Assembly (NCBI RefSeq): GCF_021134715.1
Contig: NC_060024.1
Location: 10,354,001 to 10,418,000 of the forward strand
DNA: 64,000 bases
From: Daphnia pulex
Lineage: Eukaryota; Arthropoda; Branchiopoda; Diplostraca; Daphniidae
Direction of reading: 5' to 3'
Every line of letters starts with the position of its first letter. Positions within the stretch are counted from its first letter, which is position 1. A program made the translations under genes and the position numbers. Below the pieces are notes generated by a model. It saw only the letters and a program-made list of their open reading frames with translations, had not been told where the DNA came from and did not search any database. This document shows positions 46,774 to 59,563 of the stretch, one piece after another.

Positions 46774-49478
46774 ATGGAGCAGTCAGAAACAGTTCTTGAC
46801 AAAGATGAAGAAATTAGGTAAGCTTAAAGATAACCAAAAATTTTCAAACTACTAATTTGTGCTAATATCTTACTAATGTTTCATAGGAGATTACTTGAGG
46901 AAAGACGTGAGGAAAGAAAACAGAAACTGCTGGTGAGATTGGGTCGCAATTTGAGTAATCCTCTCAGCGTTTCATCTTGGGAAGCACTGACAGGAACATT
47001 GAGAAGCAAAAAAGCACCAACGAGTGCTGTCAAATCCAAAGAACCTGTTCAAGCCCAAACTGAAAAGGAAGTGAAACCAAATGTTTCATCCTGGGATGCC
47101 TTGAGAGGATCGTTGAAAAACAAAAAAGGAACAGTAAAGGCAACTACAGTAACCAAGCCTAATGAAGCTGTCGCTGTTAAAGTAGAAAATGCTGCCAAAT
47201 CTGAATCAAGACCAATTAAAAGAACTTTATCATTTGGTCAGACTGCAACAAGTCTTAAAAGAACGAATTTAGCTAATGGAGGAGCCACACTGAAACGAGC
47301 AACATCATTCAAATCCATCCCAACCTCAGCTAAAAAGCCTGTTGCCCCTCCAGCTACTCAACCAACCAGCGTACAAAAACAGAAGCTGACAGTTCCCTGT
47401 TCTCCCAATTTCACTAACCGTACAAAGCAACAAACAGCAGCCATAAAGTCTGTGGCTTCAAGCACTAAACCTGTTGCTGTAAGTAAAAGAGCACCGGTTC
47501 AATTACCCAGGTCATTTCAACCTGTTTCATCATCGTCGGAGAAAGCCCTAGACACGGCAGAAACTGTTCCTGAGGTCATTAAGCGTAAGTCGTCATCATG
47601 GATGATACCACTGACTCCAGAGAGGAAAGCATCCCCTTCCAAGACTGGTCCGAATGCCCAGCACACACCGAACGTCAAGCCTTTCATCCGGAAGTCGTTT
47701 AGCGAGTCGAAGACTGCTTCGAACCGTTCGGTTCAGATCAATCGTTCCGTCAGCTCCGTTTCGATGATTCGACCATCGACTTCAACTCTTCCTCGTAGGA
47801 GCGTCGCTCCCAGCCTTCTAGGAAACGACAGCAGCAGGCGTTCAGTTTGGGGTGTCTCAAAGGAACCTTCTGAAAAGTAAGCGATTTATTTTCCTCCCTG
47901 GAGAAGGGGAATTTATTTGTTAACCCTTTCATTCCTTTGCATAGGGAAAAGGTACAGCATTGGTTGGAAAAGAGAGGCCGCAGCGTTGCTAGTTGTCGCC
48001 ACTTGGGATGTTTAGGTCACCAGATCAAGGACTTCAAAGTGCCAGAGCGAAAATCTAACAGCGTCAAGAGCATCCGGACCGGCCGACTTGATGTCACCGG
48101 AACGGTCGAAGGAAGTGTGTGTGCTTCCCCTATACTACTCAAGGTATTAACATTTATAACGATTACGATTTATAGACAAATCAGTTTGACTTATGCAAGG
48201 ATCATTTTGACATTTCTAGCGCAAGTCTTCGGTGATGAACACCACTTTTGAAAAAGAAGATGACGATGAACAACGCGTGTTGACACCACCACCTCAACCA
48301 GATTTCGAAAACGAATCAGAAGAAGCCGCAGGCCATTCGCCGCGCAATTCATCAATTTTAAACGTCACATTTGAAAAGGAAGACGATCAAGAGAACCAAG
48401 ATTTGCCCGCAGCTTCGCCGATTTTGAAGGAAAACTCTGCGATCGATGAGGAGACGGACAACTTCCACACTCCGACGGAAATAAACAAGAGAGATTCAGT
48501 CTTGGATCTCACCGATTTGCAGGAAGGCCGCGTCGACTCGCTAATGGAGACCATTTCGGCCCTATTCAACGAGGTATGTTCCAACAATTCCTGACCCGAG
48601 AGAGCTGTCTAATATAATGCGAATGATTTCATATTGCAGCCCGTCTATCCTGAAGCCCAAATCGAGAGCTGGCTCAATCAATCAGAAGCAGCTTTCCCAG
48701 CAGTCAAGAGCACGGCTCTCTACTGGGACATTAAAGCCCGTTTGGAAGAGCGGCGTGGCAACACTATGGAAGCCCTTGACATCTACAGCCAAGCCCTTGA
48801 AAACAAAACCGAGGTACAGTATAAACAGTTGGGCCTCATTTTAAGCGATGGCGCGGTGTATAAAATTTACCCCCGTTTGTTTCTCCAGTCTTTAGATACG
48901 ATGAAGCAGTTCTTTGACGGCTTTTTGTTGCGCATCGGATCAAATATGCCCACGGGCCAGAGAACACCGCTGCTTAAAAGTTTGGGAGTGGAGACTCCTT
49001 TGATCCGCCAAAGCCGGCGTTTGACTCCCCGCCGCCCTTTGTTGGACTCGGCTCAAGCTTTTAATTCTACGACCATCAAGTACGAACTGAAGCTCAAACA
49101 AGTCTTCGATACCATCGAGTAAGTTGTGTCTCCATTTATGCAGTTCCGTATTTTAAAAAAAAAAAAAAAAAACTCCTTCTGATTGACTGTCTTTGAACGT
49201 TTAGTCAAAAACAACAAGAGAACAATACTCCTAGCCTCAAGAAGAAAGCGACGAAGACCCCGATGAAATTCAATACGGCTTCCAACAGAGTATCAGTAGC
49301 CAGCGAGTGCCCATATCAATTGGTCGCCACTCCAGTCAGGCGCTCAATGAGACCCAAAAAGGGGATGGTCACTTTAAACGAACAAGTTTTGTACGTCGGC
49401 CAACTGGATGAACTTTCGCCTGCCACCAGAAGCAAGGCCGTTGTGCGTAAAAACAACGCCTTAACCACTGATCTCTGA
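46774..49478 (+). CDS. CKAP2-like microtubule-associated protein
   Basis: Seven exons (46774-46817, 46887-47876, 47945-48143, 48220-48573, 48640-48813, 48889-49118, 49205-49478) encode 754 residues. Most of the protein is disordered, basic and Ser/Lys/Pro-rich. Two internal repeats are visible: SSWEALTGTLRSKKAP and SSWDALRGSLKNKKGT near the N terminus, and MNTTFEKEDDDEQ and LNVTFEKEDDQEN in the middle. The C-terminal part holds ALYWDIKARLEERRGNTMEA, a TPR-like helix pair typical of the CKAP2 C-terminal domain, and a TPVRRSMR motif near the end, also seen in CKAP2/CKAP2L. These vertebrate proteins bundle spindle microtubules in mitosis. Orthology in a crustacean is inferred from the C-terminal pattern; a HURP/Mars-type protein is the main alternative. 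Confidence 0.65.
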
Positions 49479-49888
49479 ATCTAATTAATTGTGGAACCCA
49501 AAATTCAAAGCATAATCTTCCAGTTCTGTCCCATTTCCCATTGTGTTTCTTTTTCTTTCTTTTTTTTTCCATTGCATTTTCGTTTTGTTTTAAGAAAAAA
49601 TTTGCATTCTCTTTCGAAGTAGATGTCCCTGAATTTGATTTCAGTATTATTCGCCCGTGGAAATGGTTTCAATAAATTTCGGTTATACCAGTTTTCTACC
49701 ATTCGTCGTGACTGTATTGGTATTTAATTAATTCACGTTGAATGAGCAGCTTGTGAAATGAAGCACTCTAGAAAAGACGAGAAGAAATATGCGACTCCGT
49801 TTATCACAAGGAGAGATGTGAGAGTTTAGAGGAAGTATGGGGGAATGTAAATATAATAACGATTATCAAAAGTGCTGAGATGAATAAA
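49479..49888. other. Convergent 3' ends of CKAP2-like and JIP1
   Basis: The 410-base spacer between two stop codons holds both 3' UTRs. AATAAA is seen near 49671 (plus), GAATAAATT near 49883. No gene is seen. Confidence 0.4.
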
Positions 49889-51627
49889 TTACTCCATGTA
49901 GAACTCGTGAATCGGGTAGGCCAACTCGATGAATTTACGACAGAACCGTTGAAACGCTCTCCTACAGCCAAATGATATCATTTTTACATTTTGAATAATA
50001 GAAAATTAATAATCGTTTCTATGTTTAATACCCGATAGCTTCTGCTACGTGACGAGTTGAGCCGTTACCCTGAAAGACATGACAGGCGAACCGCTCTTCA
50101 GTCGGATGTTTGGTGATGAAGCCGAGGTAGTGCTGCTCACTCGGATGAAACCCGCAGAACGTGACATTTTTCAAAGCGAAAAAGTAATCGTGACACGGGA
50201 ATCGGTCCATCTGTCGTGTGTGTGTTTCCAACCGTGAATTAAAATTAATTGAAACGAAATAGAGAGAGAGAGCTAGACAATACTCTTACGTCATTTTCTT
50301 TGCACTTGTCCATGACGTGAAGTCCCTGGTCGGAGATTTCTAGAAAACAAGGCTGCGGGTGGGTGACGGGAGATTTGCGCATACGTTCAACGGCCGAACA
50401 GATCACCTGCTCCCCTTTGTTGACCATCGTTTCGACTGATCCCAAAAAATCCAGGGCGTAGCGCTCCTTGTTGACCCGCCGTCCGTCGGGATCGAAATCG
50501 TAATCGACGTCGACGACGTAAGCCGCTGGGAAGATTCCTCGACGCTGAGTTCGCAGGTTGATCCCGTCACACCAACAATCGTCGGCCTCCTGCTGGACGT
50601 AAACAGGATCTCCGATGTCGATGTCTATCTCGTCAGAGTGTCGGCCGGTGAATTTGTGCAGACCGCGGTGTGTAGCCTCGACGTCGGTCAGCACCGGGAG
50701 TGATTCGGCGCTCGGCGTCGAAGACGCAGTATCTGTTATTTTTAAAATTCAATTCGTTATCAATTTCAATAATTAATTATAGGGGGGAAAATAACCTTTT
50801 GAGCCTTCTGGCGAATGAGCCGTCGAGTCTCGTCCGGAATCGCCATCCGTCCCTGGCCAAACGTCAGATTCACAAGGACTGTGTTCTCCTGCTGTTTATT
50901 TTTAATAAAAGGAACTTTGGATGATTGTTTTGTTATTTGGACAATTGGAAATAATTATAGTACCTCGATAGTGAAGGTGAGGCTTGAAAAATTGGCGATG
51001 ACGGTGTTCGGATACTAATGAAATGCACGACGACCCGATATCCAATTGCGATAGCTCATCGGCGAGTGATGGAGTCCGTTTGAAATCCAATTCTGTGTAT
51101 AATTGATTAGATATTGATCCTTTTCTTTTTTTATTTCGATAAAACATGTTTTGATAGTATACTTTGATGAATTTTTGGGATTTCTGGTAGTTTTCTTCTT
51201 TTCCTTTCGAGTGGCTTGTGATTGATTTCCTTGACAGGATCGTTGGCAGCCCCATCTTCTGGATGAGGAGCTACTGGTACATTTTCTGTCGTCCCAACGG
51301 AAGTTTGGACAATTCCGGTGCTTCCCTCTTCAACGATCGTCGATTCCCGTTTGGCAAACGGAAACTCGGTGGCACACGATGAGAGTAAGCCCTCGAAATT
51401 CGGCAAATCGTCACAGGGCGTGATGTCGTGAACCAAACTGCATAAATATGCAAAACAAAACGATATGATAATATACTAAAACCCCACCCCGCTAGTCTAA
51501 CATAATCAATGAAACAGCCAAGTCAAATGATGACAACGACTTACGTGTAGCACTTGGCTGACGCTCGTATGTGCTGAGGTAATCGATCGAAATGCAGACG
51601 AAACTCTTCAAACTCGGAATCGGCCAT
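49889..51627 (-). CDS. JNK-interacting scaffold JIP1 (Aplip1 type)
   Basis: The gene starts MADSEFEEFRLHFDRLP at 51627, and the second exon continues TLVHDITPCDDLPNFEG, the insect Aplip1 N-terminal signature. A basic segment (KPLERKRRKLPEIPKIHQ) and an acidic middle follow. Then comes an SH3 domain (ATHRGLHKFTGRHSDEIDID, DPVYVQQEADDCWCDGINLR, RRGIFPAAYVVDV) and a PTB/PID domain (NKERYALDFLGSVETMVNKG, HDYFFALKNVTFCGFHPSEQ, RFACHVFQGNGSTRHVAEAI), ending HEFYME, which fits the kinesin-light-chain binding C terminus (aromatic-acidic tail). JIP1 gathers JNK, MKK7 and MLK kinases and links APP and other cargo to kinesin-1. A canonical JNK-docking RPxRPxxLNLF is not obvious; the KRTPSLADEL part is the nearest. 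Confidence 0.92.
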
Positions 51628-53728
51628 GATTTTCGGTTACAACCAAAAACAGCAGCTGAAGAACTGAATTCGGCAAATAATAATAATGAGCGGCCTGGAT
51701 GCAGCCTGCAGCTGGGGGTGTGTATATTAACAACTACTACTCGTTACTACAGAATTCGGCTATTTACTGAGCAAAGTCTCGACCGAATAAGTTTCCGATG
51801 CGTATACATATACGGCCGACTTTGGGGTGCTGGATCGTGCCGGATCCTCTATACGTGCCAACGGGAGTATGTAGAAAGAGGTGTGGCTGCTGCCGAGTTA
51901 GTCCCCCGGATTGCGCATGCTCACGGGGTGGTTGGTGTTCCAGCAGGATGCCATAGCGTGAGCCAGAAAAGAAATGTGTCCCGAGACCATGGAGATATTG
52001 ATTTTTTCCCAAATTTCTTTTTCAAGTCAATTTATGTTCCTCCTCCTGTGTGTTTTTGATAAAAACTCAACACGCACGACGCGGGTCGATTAATCTAAGG
52101 AATGGGCATCTAAGCAAAACACTCCGTCACTAACGTCGTCGCCGATTAGTATCTACGTTTTAATTCAATCAGCGTGTGGGCGTATAGGCCACTGCGCAGC
52201 GCCAAAGTGAGAAATACTTAAACGTTGGCACGACTTAACATCGTTTCCAGATGATAATCTTCGTCGGCTATATCACGCAATACACGAATATAATCTGAGC
52301 TTTTTTTTTGCGTGCGTGTAGGTGGAATGGCCAGAGTCCTATGTAATAACGGATGGGATTTCTTTTAACTGTCACCAAACCACACATCGTAGATCACGCG
52401 GCCAATTTTTCTTTTTTTCCTTCCAGCGGATACGTTCTGTCCGCCCATATCGTCGATATATCGGCGACCTTAATCAGATGATGGAATGCGCTGCTGCGCG
52501 GAGGAATTGTAAAAATATAAAATAAAGAAAACGCGGAATAGATAATACTGTACGTCAGCAGCACTGGGCTTTGGGACCCAGAAAGTTTTCAATCACTTCT
52601 CAGCGATTGGGAATATGTATAAAACGATCGGAATTGAAATAGATTCAACAAACGGCACCCAAATAAGTGTAATATTCTTTGATTTCTTTTAACCTTTTGT
52701 TATCTGGCGTTTGTTTATACAAGAGCGCCAATGCATTCGACCGGAAGGTTCATCCAGCACTCTGGCCGTTGGGGAGAATGAATAGATGTTGATACATTAT
52801 AAACGATTCTGAGCGTCGGGACGCTGATTATGGAATCGTTTTTATTTTTTCTTTCTTCCCATCCACTTTCTCTCTCCCCCACCAGTAGGTCGACGCTGTG
52901 TCTATATAGGGCCTGGAGATAGATAAATCCATTCGATGCCCAGCAGCAGCAGCAGCCATCAAGGCGAAAAGCGCCAGATCGTCAAGAGCCACTCTAGAGA
53001 ATTGCAATATCCATCTGATTACTGAACCAACTGACTGTTGAATAGTAATCAATTCGAGAGAAGCTTCTGGCAATTCTTTTTTCGGTATAACTACGTCGAC
53101 AAATGTGCATATAAGATGACGCCGCTTGTTCAACCAACCTGGACTGCTATAGTAGTCAGTGATGTTCAAAAGACGACTATTGTTCACCTTTTTGAAAAAG
53201 AAATCTAAACTTTTTATTCAAGCTCGCAGATGACGTATAGTATCTCGTCATAACAATAGCGCGTAATGATCATTATTACTATACACAGCAGGTCTTTACG
53301 GTTTTTTGAAACCGTCACACAATTGGTTTCGTCAGACAATCGACAGGCATATCTCCGTGCAGACTAAAATATCGTTGAAAGGCTGATACACAAGCCAAAA
53401 GGATTGTTGAAGAAATGGATCCTGCTGGATGGGGAAGACGCTCTCTCTATACGATTCGATATCCAGATGAAGCCAATCGGCGCTATGAGAATTGGATGCG
53501 TGCGCGTGGGCGAATCAAGAACCATCCGGCCGGTTGGTGGGTCAACACGGTGCACGGACGGGGGGTGCGTCGGACTCGGGGGGGGGGGGGTATATAAACC
53601 TGCTGGCCTACTGCTCCGTCTTCAACCTTCCTGCATTCATTTCTATACATCATCCGCCGTGTGTCGTATTTTTATATACTATAGTCAGGTTTTCTCTCTG
53701 CTGCGATTCTACCAATAAGTATTTTAAA
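51628..53728. other. Intergenic, JIP1 and tryptophan hydroxylase 5' regions
   Basis: The 2.1 kb stretch lies between divergent genes. It contains a G-run followed by a TATA box just before tryptophan hydroxylase. Open frames of 60-155 codons occur on both strands (for example 52828-53187 minus) but show no family likeness, no signal peptide and no splice support. Confidence 0.4.
53591..53598 (+). promoter_or_regulatory. TATA box of tryptophan hydroxylase
   Basis: TATATAAA stands directly after a run of about 12 G, 131 bases before the ATG at 53729. The transcription start is expected near 53620-53630. Confidence 0.55.
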
Positions 53729-56413
53729 ATGAGCGCATCCGGCAAAGGACTCCTCGGTCTTTGGCTGTACAGGATGGGCGAAGAAGAGTGGAAAATGAAG
53801 GATTCTTATCACACCGATCGAGAAGTATGTTTAATCATTTATTTTAATTAAAAACAATTAAATGGATTGTTTAATGACAATTAGATGGTGCCCAAAACTG
53901 GCGATACCAAAACCAATACGATGATCTTTTCGTTAAAAAATCAACCGGGAGGATTAGCTCGAGCCCTCAAAGTGTTTCAAGTTGGTCTATTTATAATTCT
54001 AATTTAGCGATCAATTCTTTTTATTTTTTAAAATGCGCGTTTTATGATATAAGGCTAAACGAGTGAACGTCGTGCACATTGAATCGCGTCCTTCGATGCG
54101 CCGGAATTCGCAGTACGAGATTATGGTGGACGTCCAGTGTAACGACAATCAAATGGCCGAGCTGATCGCTTCGCTTCAAAGTGAAGTGGCCGCCGTCAAA
54201 TTGGCCGAATTCGACATGGGAGTCGATCCGCCAATGTCGCCGGCTATTGGCGGAAGTTTCGGTAAGTTTTTCATCAGCAGTTGGTATAACAAAATTTTAA
54301 AAGTGGTGGCCTAATAACTGCGGAATGACATGCCAAAAGATAATTTTGACGAAATGGTCTGCTGGTTCCCGCGTCGCATTTCCGAACTGGATCAAAGCCA
54401 GCGCGTTTTGCTTTACGGTGCGGATTTGGACGCTGACCATCCGGTAGAAAAATCTTGAAATGGTTTTTTTTTAAACATTATATTCAAACTAATTTGTCGC
54501 CAATCTTGCCTATGTAAAGGGATTTAAAGACCCCGTCTATCGTAAGAGGCGAAAGTATTTCACCGACGTGGCCATGGCTTATCGCTAGTAAGTTCCTTCT
54601 AGAATATAATACCAAGTAGTATACTATAAAATACAATAATCAATTCTGTTATGTTTCTTCATTGATGTCTTGATTTGATCGAATCCTATACCCAGCGGAG
54701 AACCCATTCCCAGAGTCGAGTACACTGCGGAGGAGATCAAAACCTGGTAATCAATTCAATTCGGCGCATTATTTGATATTGTCCGAATGCTGGGTTATTA
54801 TTACCGAATTCTTTTATTGACTGTTGAGTAACATTTATACTTACAGGGGGGTTATCTTCTCCGAGTTGCACAAACTTTATCCAGTCTATGCTTGCAAAGA
54901 ATATTTAGAAAACTGGCCGCAACTGGTCAAATACTGCGGTTACAGGTACATCTGAACTATCCAAAAGTCCATTTGACATTGGGCAGCAATTCAAAAACAT
55001 TTCCTTTTCCAGAGTGGACAATATTCCGCAACAGGCGGATCTAAACAACTTCCTAAAACGTAATAGCACACTTATACCTTTTAAAGCTTGTTTTTTGTTA
55101 GTTCACTGTGCAATTCTGTTTCATAACTGGTTTTTAATTTATTAACAGGGAAAACGGGATTTACTATTCGACCGGTTGCCGGTTACCTGTCACCAAGGGA
55201 CTTCCTGGCTGGATTGGCTTTCCGAGTTTTCCATTGCACTCAATGTAAATGATTCATTCAAATCCTGATGGTGTATTTATCATTTCATTCTCAACCAATG
55301 TTTTATACGACTATATTGATCACAGACATCCGCCACAGTTCGGATCCGTTCTACACTCCAGAACCGTAATAATATTTTTATCAAAGTTTCAATGATATTA
55401 CCATTTCCATTGCCCATTATTAAATGTGTTACTTTTACGCGAAACTTTTGGCAGAGATTGCTGTCACGAACTGCTCGGTCATATGCCATTATTGGCTAAT
55501 CCGAGTTTTGCGCAATTCTCGCAGGAAATCGGATTGGCTTCACTGGGCGCCACGGACGAGGAAGTTGGCAAACTCGCTACAGTGAGCTTGAAAAATTCCT
55601 TTTGATTTCAATCTAAAATGAATAAATTATGCAGATTTTTTTTGGGGGGGGAAGATGTTTGTTAAATAAGGCTGTTTGTTTGTTTAGTGTTATTTCTTCA
55701 CCGTCGAGTTTGGTTTGTGCAAAGAAAACGATACTCTCAAGGTTTACGGTACGCATCAATCACCACCAGCGCATTTCCTTATTTAATTTTATTTTGCGGT
55801 TTTTCATTTTGTTTTGTTAACAAACGATTTGGCGTGTTGCAACAACAGGTGCGGGACTGTTATCGTCCATCGCCGAGTTGCGTCATGCGCTCTCGGACGA
55901 AGCCAAACCGAAGATCAAGCCATTCGATCCGGAGGTAACCGCTCACGAGGAATGCATCATAACGTCGTTTCAAAACGCTTACTATTACTCGGAATCCTTT
56001 GAGGAATCCAAGGAGAAAATGAGGTTTGGACAACAACAACAACAACAACATTTCTTTTGGAAAAATAACCAAAAGCCGATTCATCATCACTTTTTCTCTT
56101 GTGTACATAATAAATCTACAGGAAATTTGCGGCTACCATCAAACGTCCGTTTGGCATCCGCTACAATCCGTACACGCAAAGTGTCGAGGTGCTCAGCTCG
56201 GCTGAGAAAATCGTCGGTCTCATGTCGGAATTGCGTGGCGACTTGTGCATCGTTCACAACGTATAGTTCCCTTATCCAACAACCGTTTGACTAAGAAAAC
56301 CTTAATTTATTCAAATTATCCTTATTTAGGCTCTGCAAAAGATTCACGAACAGGACGATTCCATCAACGTTGACCAGCTGGCCAGCATTCTCAACAAAGA
56401 CATGCCCATCTAA
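53729..56413 (+). CDS. TPH: Tryptophan hydroxylase
   Basis: Fifteen exons (53729-53824, 53885-53980, 54054-54261, 54340-54443, 54520-54587, 54696-54746, 54847-54945, 55013-55059, 55149-55244, 55326-55365, 55455-55581, 55688-55748, 55849-56023, 56122-56260, 56330-56413) encode 496 residues. The N-terminal ACT regulatory domain ([38 protein letters not shown]) is followed by the catalytic domain: [40 protein letters not shown], the iron ligands His-x4-His in [10 protein letters not shown] and Glu in FTVEFGLC. The [24 protein letters not shown] and CYFFTVEFG variants are those of tryptophan rather than phenylalanine hydroxylase. It makes 5-hydroxytryptophan, the rate-limiting step to serotonin, using tetrahydrobiopterin and iron. 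The gene is intact. Confidence 0.93.
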
Positions 56414-56649
56414 ATTGACACTATATTAACTATCTCTCGACATTCAAATTATCCATCAAATATAATATCTCTATCAAAGCTTTTAGAAGACATTAGCTTA
56501 TAATCACGACACACGTTGTATTAGACATAAATAAGAAAACCAATGCATCAATAAAAAAAAATAAAAAAAATGAAGAGCTGCCAAAGGTCAAATGAAACAA
56601 TCAATTCAATTCAAATAAATAAGGCCGAGCTGTCATAAGAGATATAGTA

Positions 56650-58733
56650 TCACCCAGCTTTGGGGATATCCCTCATCATTTTGCGCATGAATCCGCTGAA
56701 AAATTTCCACACCTTGTTGACGGCGTACTGTTTGGCGCAATAGAGACCGTGAGTGGCGTCACTGGCCCGTTGGAACGTGGCCACGAAGCTGTTGCCGAAA
56801 TCGAAAAACGAATTGCCCGTGCCGAGAGTTGGGATCGATTCGATCAAACCGTCGGACGCTCTGGTCGGTCCCGTCGGGACGAGTTTGTTGCGGAATTCCG
56901 GCGGTCTTATGCCAATGTCGTTGTTGGCAAGGTCCTCGGTCACTTCGGCCACTTCGGCCTCCTCGGATGAGCTCATTGTCAGTAGGTGACCTAAATTGCC
57001 GGAAGCCGGAGCACCCGGAACGACGCCAAAGACGGAGAGGAAAACTGGTTTGCTGACTTGTTCGATCATGTCGGCTATGCTCTCCGGATTGTTGATGGGG
57101 TCTTCCTTGTTGAGCTGGACTTTACTTCCGATCAAACTGCTGAAATAGTGGCGCAGGTAGAAGCGGGCGATGGACATGGCGACTTCTTGCGGATTGGGCG
57201 GAGCTTTCTGCTCGGCCGCTTCTTCCTGGCGCTCCACTCGTTTGCTGTTGCCGGAAGACGGAATCTTGGAGAAAAGTGAAGTCAGAATTTGCGAAGCGTT
57301 GTCGCTCTTGAGGAATCCGGTGGCGGCGTTGACCAGGAAACCGACGGCGTCATCTTCCAGCCCTCGGCTGCTGCCGGACTTGCGGGCGAAACGATTATTG
57401 AAAACGTTGTAGGTAAAATATTCGAAATAGCAGTGGCCAATGTCGATCTCTTGCGGGTAGTCGACGGCTATTCGCTGGTATCGATCGACGTACGAGTCCA
57501 GGGCCAAAGTGCTGAGCAATTCGCGCCAGGCGCCGTTGTCGAACACGTCCACCAGACTTTCGGTGACCGGACCGAAAATGTCCATCCGTTTCAACAGGAG
57601 CCTCAGAGGCGAAACGTAGGGTTTGGCCGTTGAGCTTTGATCCGACTGCGCAGTAGCAGCCGCTGAGACTGATGGCTGGGCCGCTTCAACGACGACAGCG
57701 TCCACGGCGCTCTGAGCATCGACGCTGTTGAGTGAACTTTTACTGTTTGACACTTTCCGCCCTTCCGTCAAACTCCTATGCAATCAAAAAATGTAATTAC
57801 TATCGAGTGAATTTGATGAAGAAATTATTTTGAAATTGATTTAGTACCGTCGGTGACGCGGATGACTGCACGAAAGAAGTTTACGATACTGGAGGCCCAT
57901 CGGGACCCAAATGCGAGTGTGAGTCGATCGTGCGAAAGCTTGTAAACAGCCGCGAACGGGTTCCTCATCATCGCTTCCGGTCGTTGAAGGTCCGAGAGCG
58001 TTCGTCATTCGGGCAAGTCCGTGACGGGAAGTCAATTCATTGGCCAACAACGTCCGGCAAGCGCCTTTGAAAATCCGAGCCCATTTGCTTTCCTTCTCGT
58101 CTTCGGGTAACGGCGGTAACTAATCAGTTAAACGTCACAAATTAAAAAACCCGATTGAAACTCTATAAAAGCTTGAAACTAATTCAATGGACCCAACCTG
58201 ATTTTGACAAAGTAGTAGGCACAAATCACTATCAGACGTCTGAGTAGTTGTGTTGGCCCGAACAGGCTGAATACCTGGACAAATTGGAACAAATGCATAA
58301 AAAGGAAAAAAAGAAGAAGATCAAGGTTTTAGTTTATCTTTTTTTTTCTTTTTGGCATGATGCCTTCAGGGTATTGAGGTAAAGCCCAAGCGAAGGATGG
58401 CCTTTTATCTGATTCAGGTATAAATGTGAGACTTGAACTCTATTAGAGCGTCAACTTTCAAAAAAAGCAACGTATAGGAGACATATAATTAAAGGGGATA
58501 AACTTACCCATAGGTAACCGGATCATGTGAGATGTCTTCCACGATTGGACGAAAAATTCACACTCGCAGAGGATTGGAGCAGCAGCAGCAGCGGTAGGTT
58601 CTTGTTCAACATTTTCTTTGATGGAATCCAAATTGACAGTCACTTGAGTGAGATCCGGCTGGCCTTTGAGATCGGCCATCACGGTCAAGATCAACAAGCC
58701 GGTGCAGAATAAAACGCTAAACCTTATTGGCAT
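56650..58733 (-). CDS. Uncharacterised secreted protein
   Basis: Four exons (58733-58508, 58274-58198, 58119-57848, 57775-56650) encode 566 residues with agreeing phases. A signal peptide is clear (MPIRFSVLFCTGLLILTVMA). The N-terminal part has few features (LTQVTVNLDSIKENVEQEPT; a Cys pair in ILCECEF). The large last exon is mostly helical and amphipathic: SPLRLLLKRMDIFGPVTESL, DIGHCYFEYFTYNVFNNRF, AAEQKAPPNPQEVAMSIARF, ending with a basic segment (NKVWKFFSGFMRKMMRDIPK). I recognise no domain family; it may be restricted to crustaceans or arthropods. The start at 58733 is chosen because it begins the signal peptide; an in-frame ATG lies further upstream. It converges with tryptophan hydroxylase (237 nt apart). 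Confidence 0.7.
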
Positions 58734-59563
58734 GATGATGGAATCAGAATTAAAATGTCTTGGAGAACGACAGGTCATGACTTGGCGGCAGGAGGACACC
58801 CTCCAAACTGACTGCGAAGCATAGGGTACACCAACAGCTATACGCACCTGTTGGCTGAGCCCACTCGGTTTCTGGTAAGTGAGTGCGTGCTGTGTGTGTG
58901 TGCTGGGTCTGTGACTTTCAAATTTTCTTCTTTTTTCTTCTTCTTCTTGACCGATAAAGAATTGAGGATCCTCCATTCCTCAATGTTCCCCGCATTTCTC
59001 AACACTCGCCCCTCGGGGCTGTTTCTTCTTCCTTTTGGATTTCCCCGACTTGCCACGAGTGACCTATTTGTGTAAAAAATCAAAAAGTGAATGACCTCAT
59101 CACTTTTAGATATATATATTCCCCCCTTAGTTTGTCGCGACGTTTGAAAATAACTAAAACACTGGAAGAAAGTTGGTTGGTGTTTTTCGCTGCATAAATT
59201 ATTATTATTATTATTTTTCCCCCCACCGTTAAAGGATGAACCTTGAGAAAGATTGAGGGAATACATTTCCTTATTGACCGTTAAAGCGTATGCGCGTTGT
59301 TTGCTTGAAGCCATTTCCCCCCATTTCCACCGTTTTAACGGTACACCGAGAGACTAACGCCAATCATCTCCCGGCATCAACACAGAGCCCACGGGATAGT
59401 GCAACACCGACGATTTAGATTTTCTTTGGTCGGAAAATAAATAAAAAAGATGATCACACATGTCTTTAAACAGAAACAATGTATATTTTCGACATTAGGT
59501 CATGTGGACTCCATTGTATTCGGTAGTCATCTTTTTTTTTAAAAAAGAAAACTATTTGCGCGT
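58734..59563. other. Intergenic upstream of the secreted-protein gene
   Basis: The stretch contains the promoter of the minus-strand secreted protein and low-complexity pieces (TTCTTC near 58930, ATTATT near 59200). No gene is seen; the 158-codon minus frame at 58838-59314 is low-complexity. Confidence 0.4.

Noticed and set aside
52828-53187. 119-codon minus-strand frame between JIP1 and tryptophan hydroxylase
   Set aside because: Contains an Ala-run from a GCA repeat and no family mark; likely accidental.
56030-56050. (CAA)n run as a functional repeat
   Set aside because: It lies in a tryptophan hydroxylase intron and is a simple microsatellite.
53729-56413. Phenylalanine hydroxylase
   Set aside because: The active-site variants ([33 protein letters not shown]) are those of tryptophan hydroxylase.
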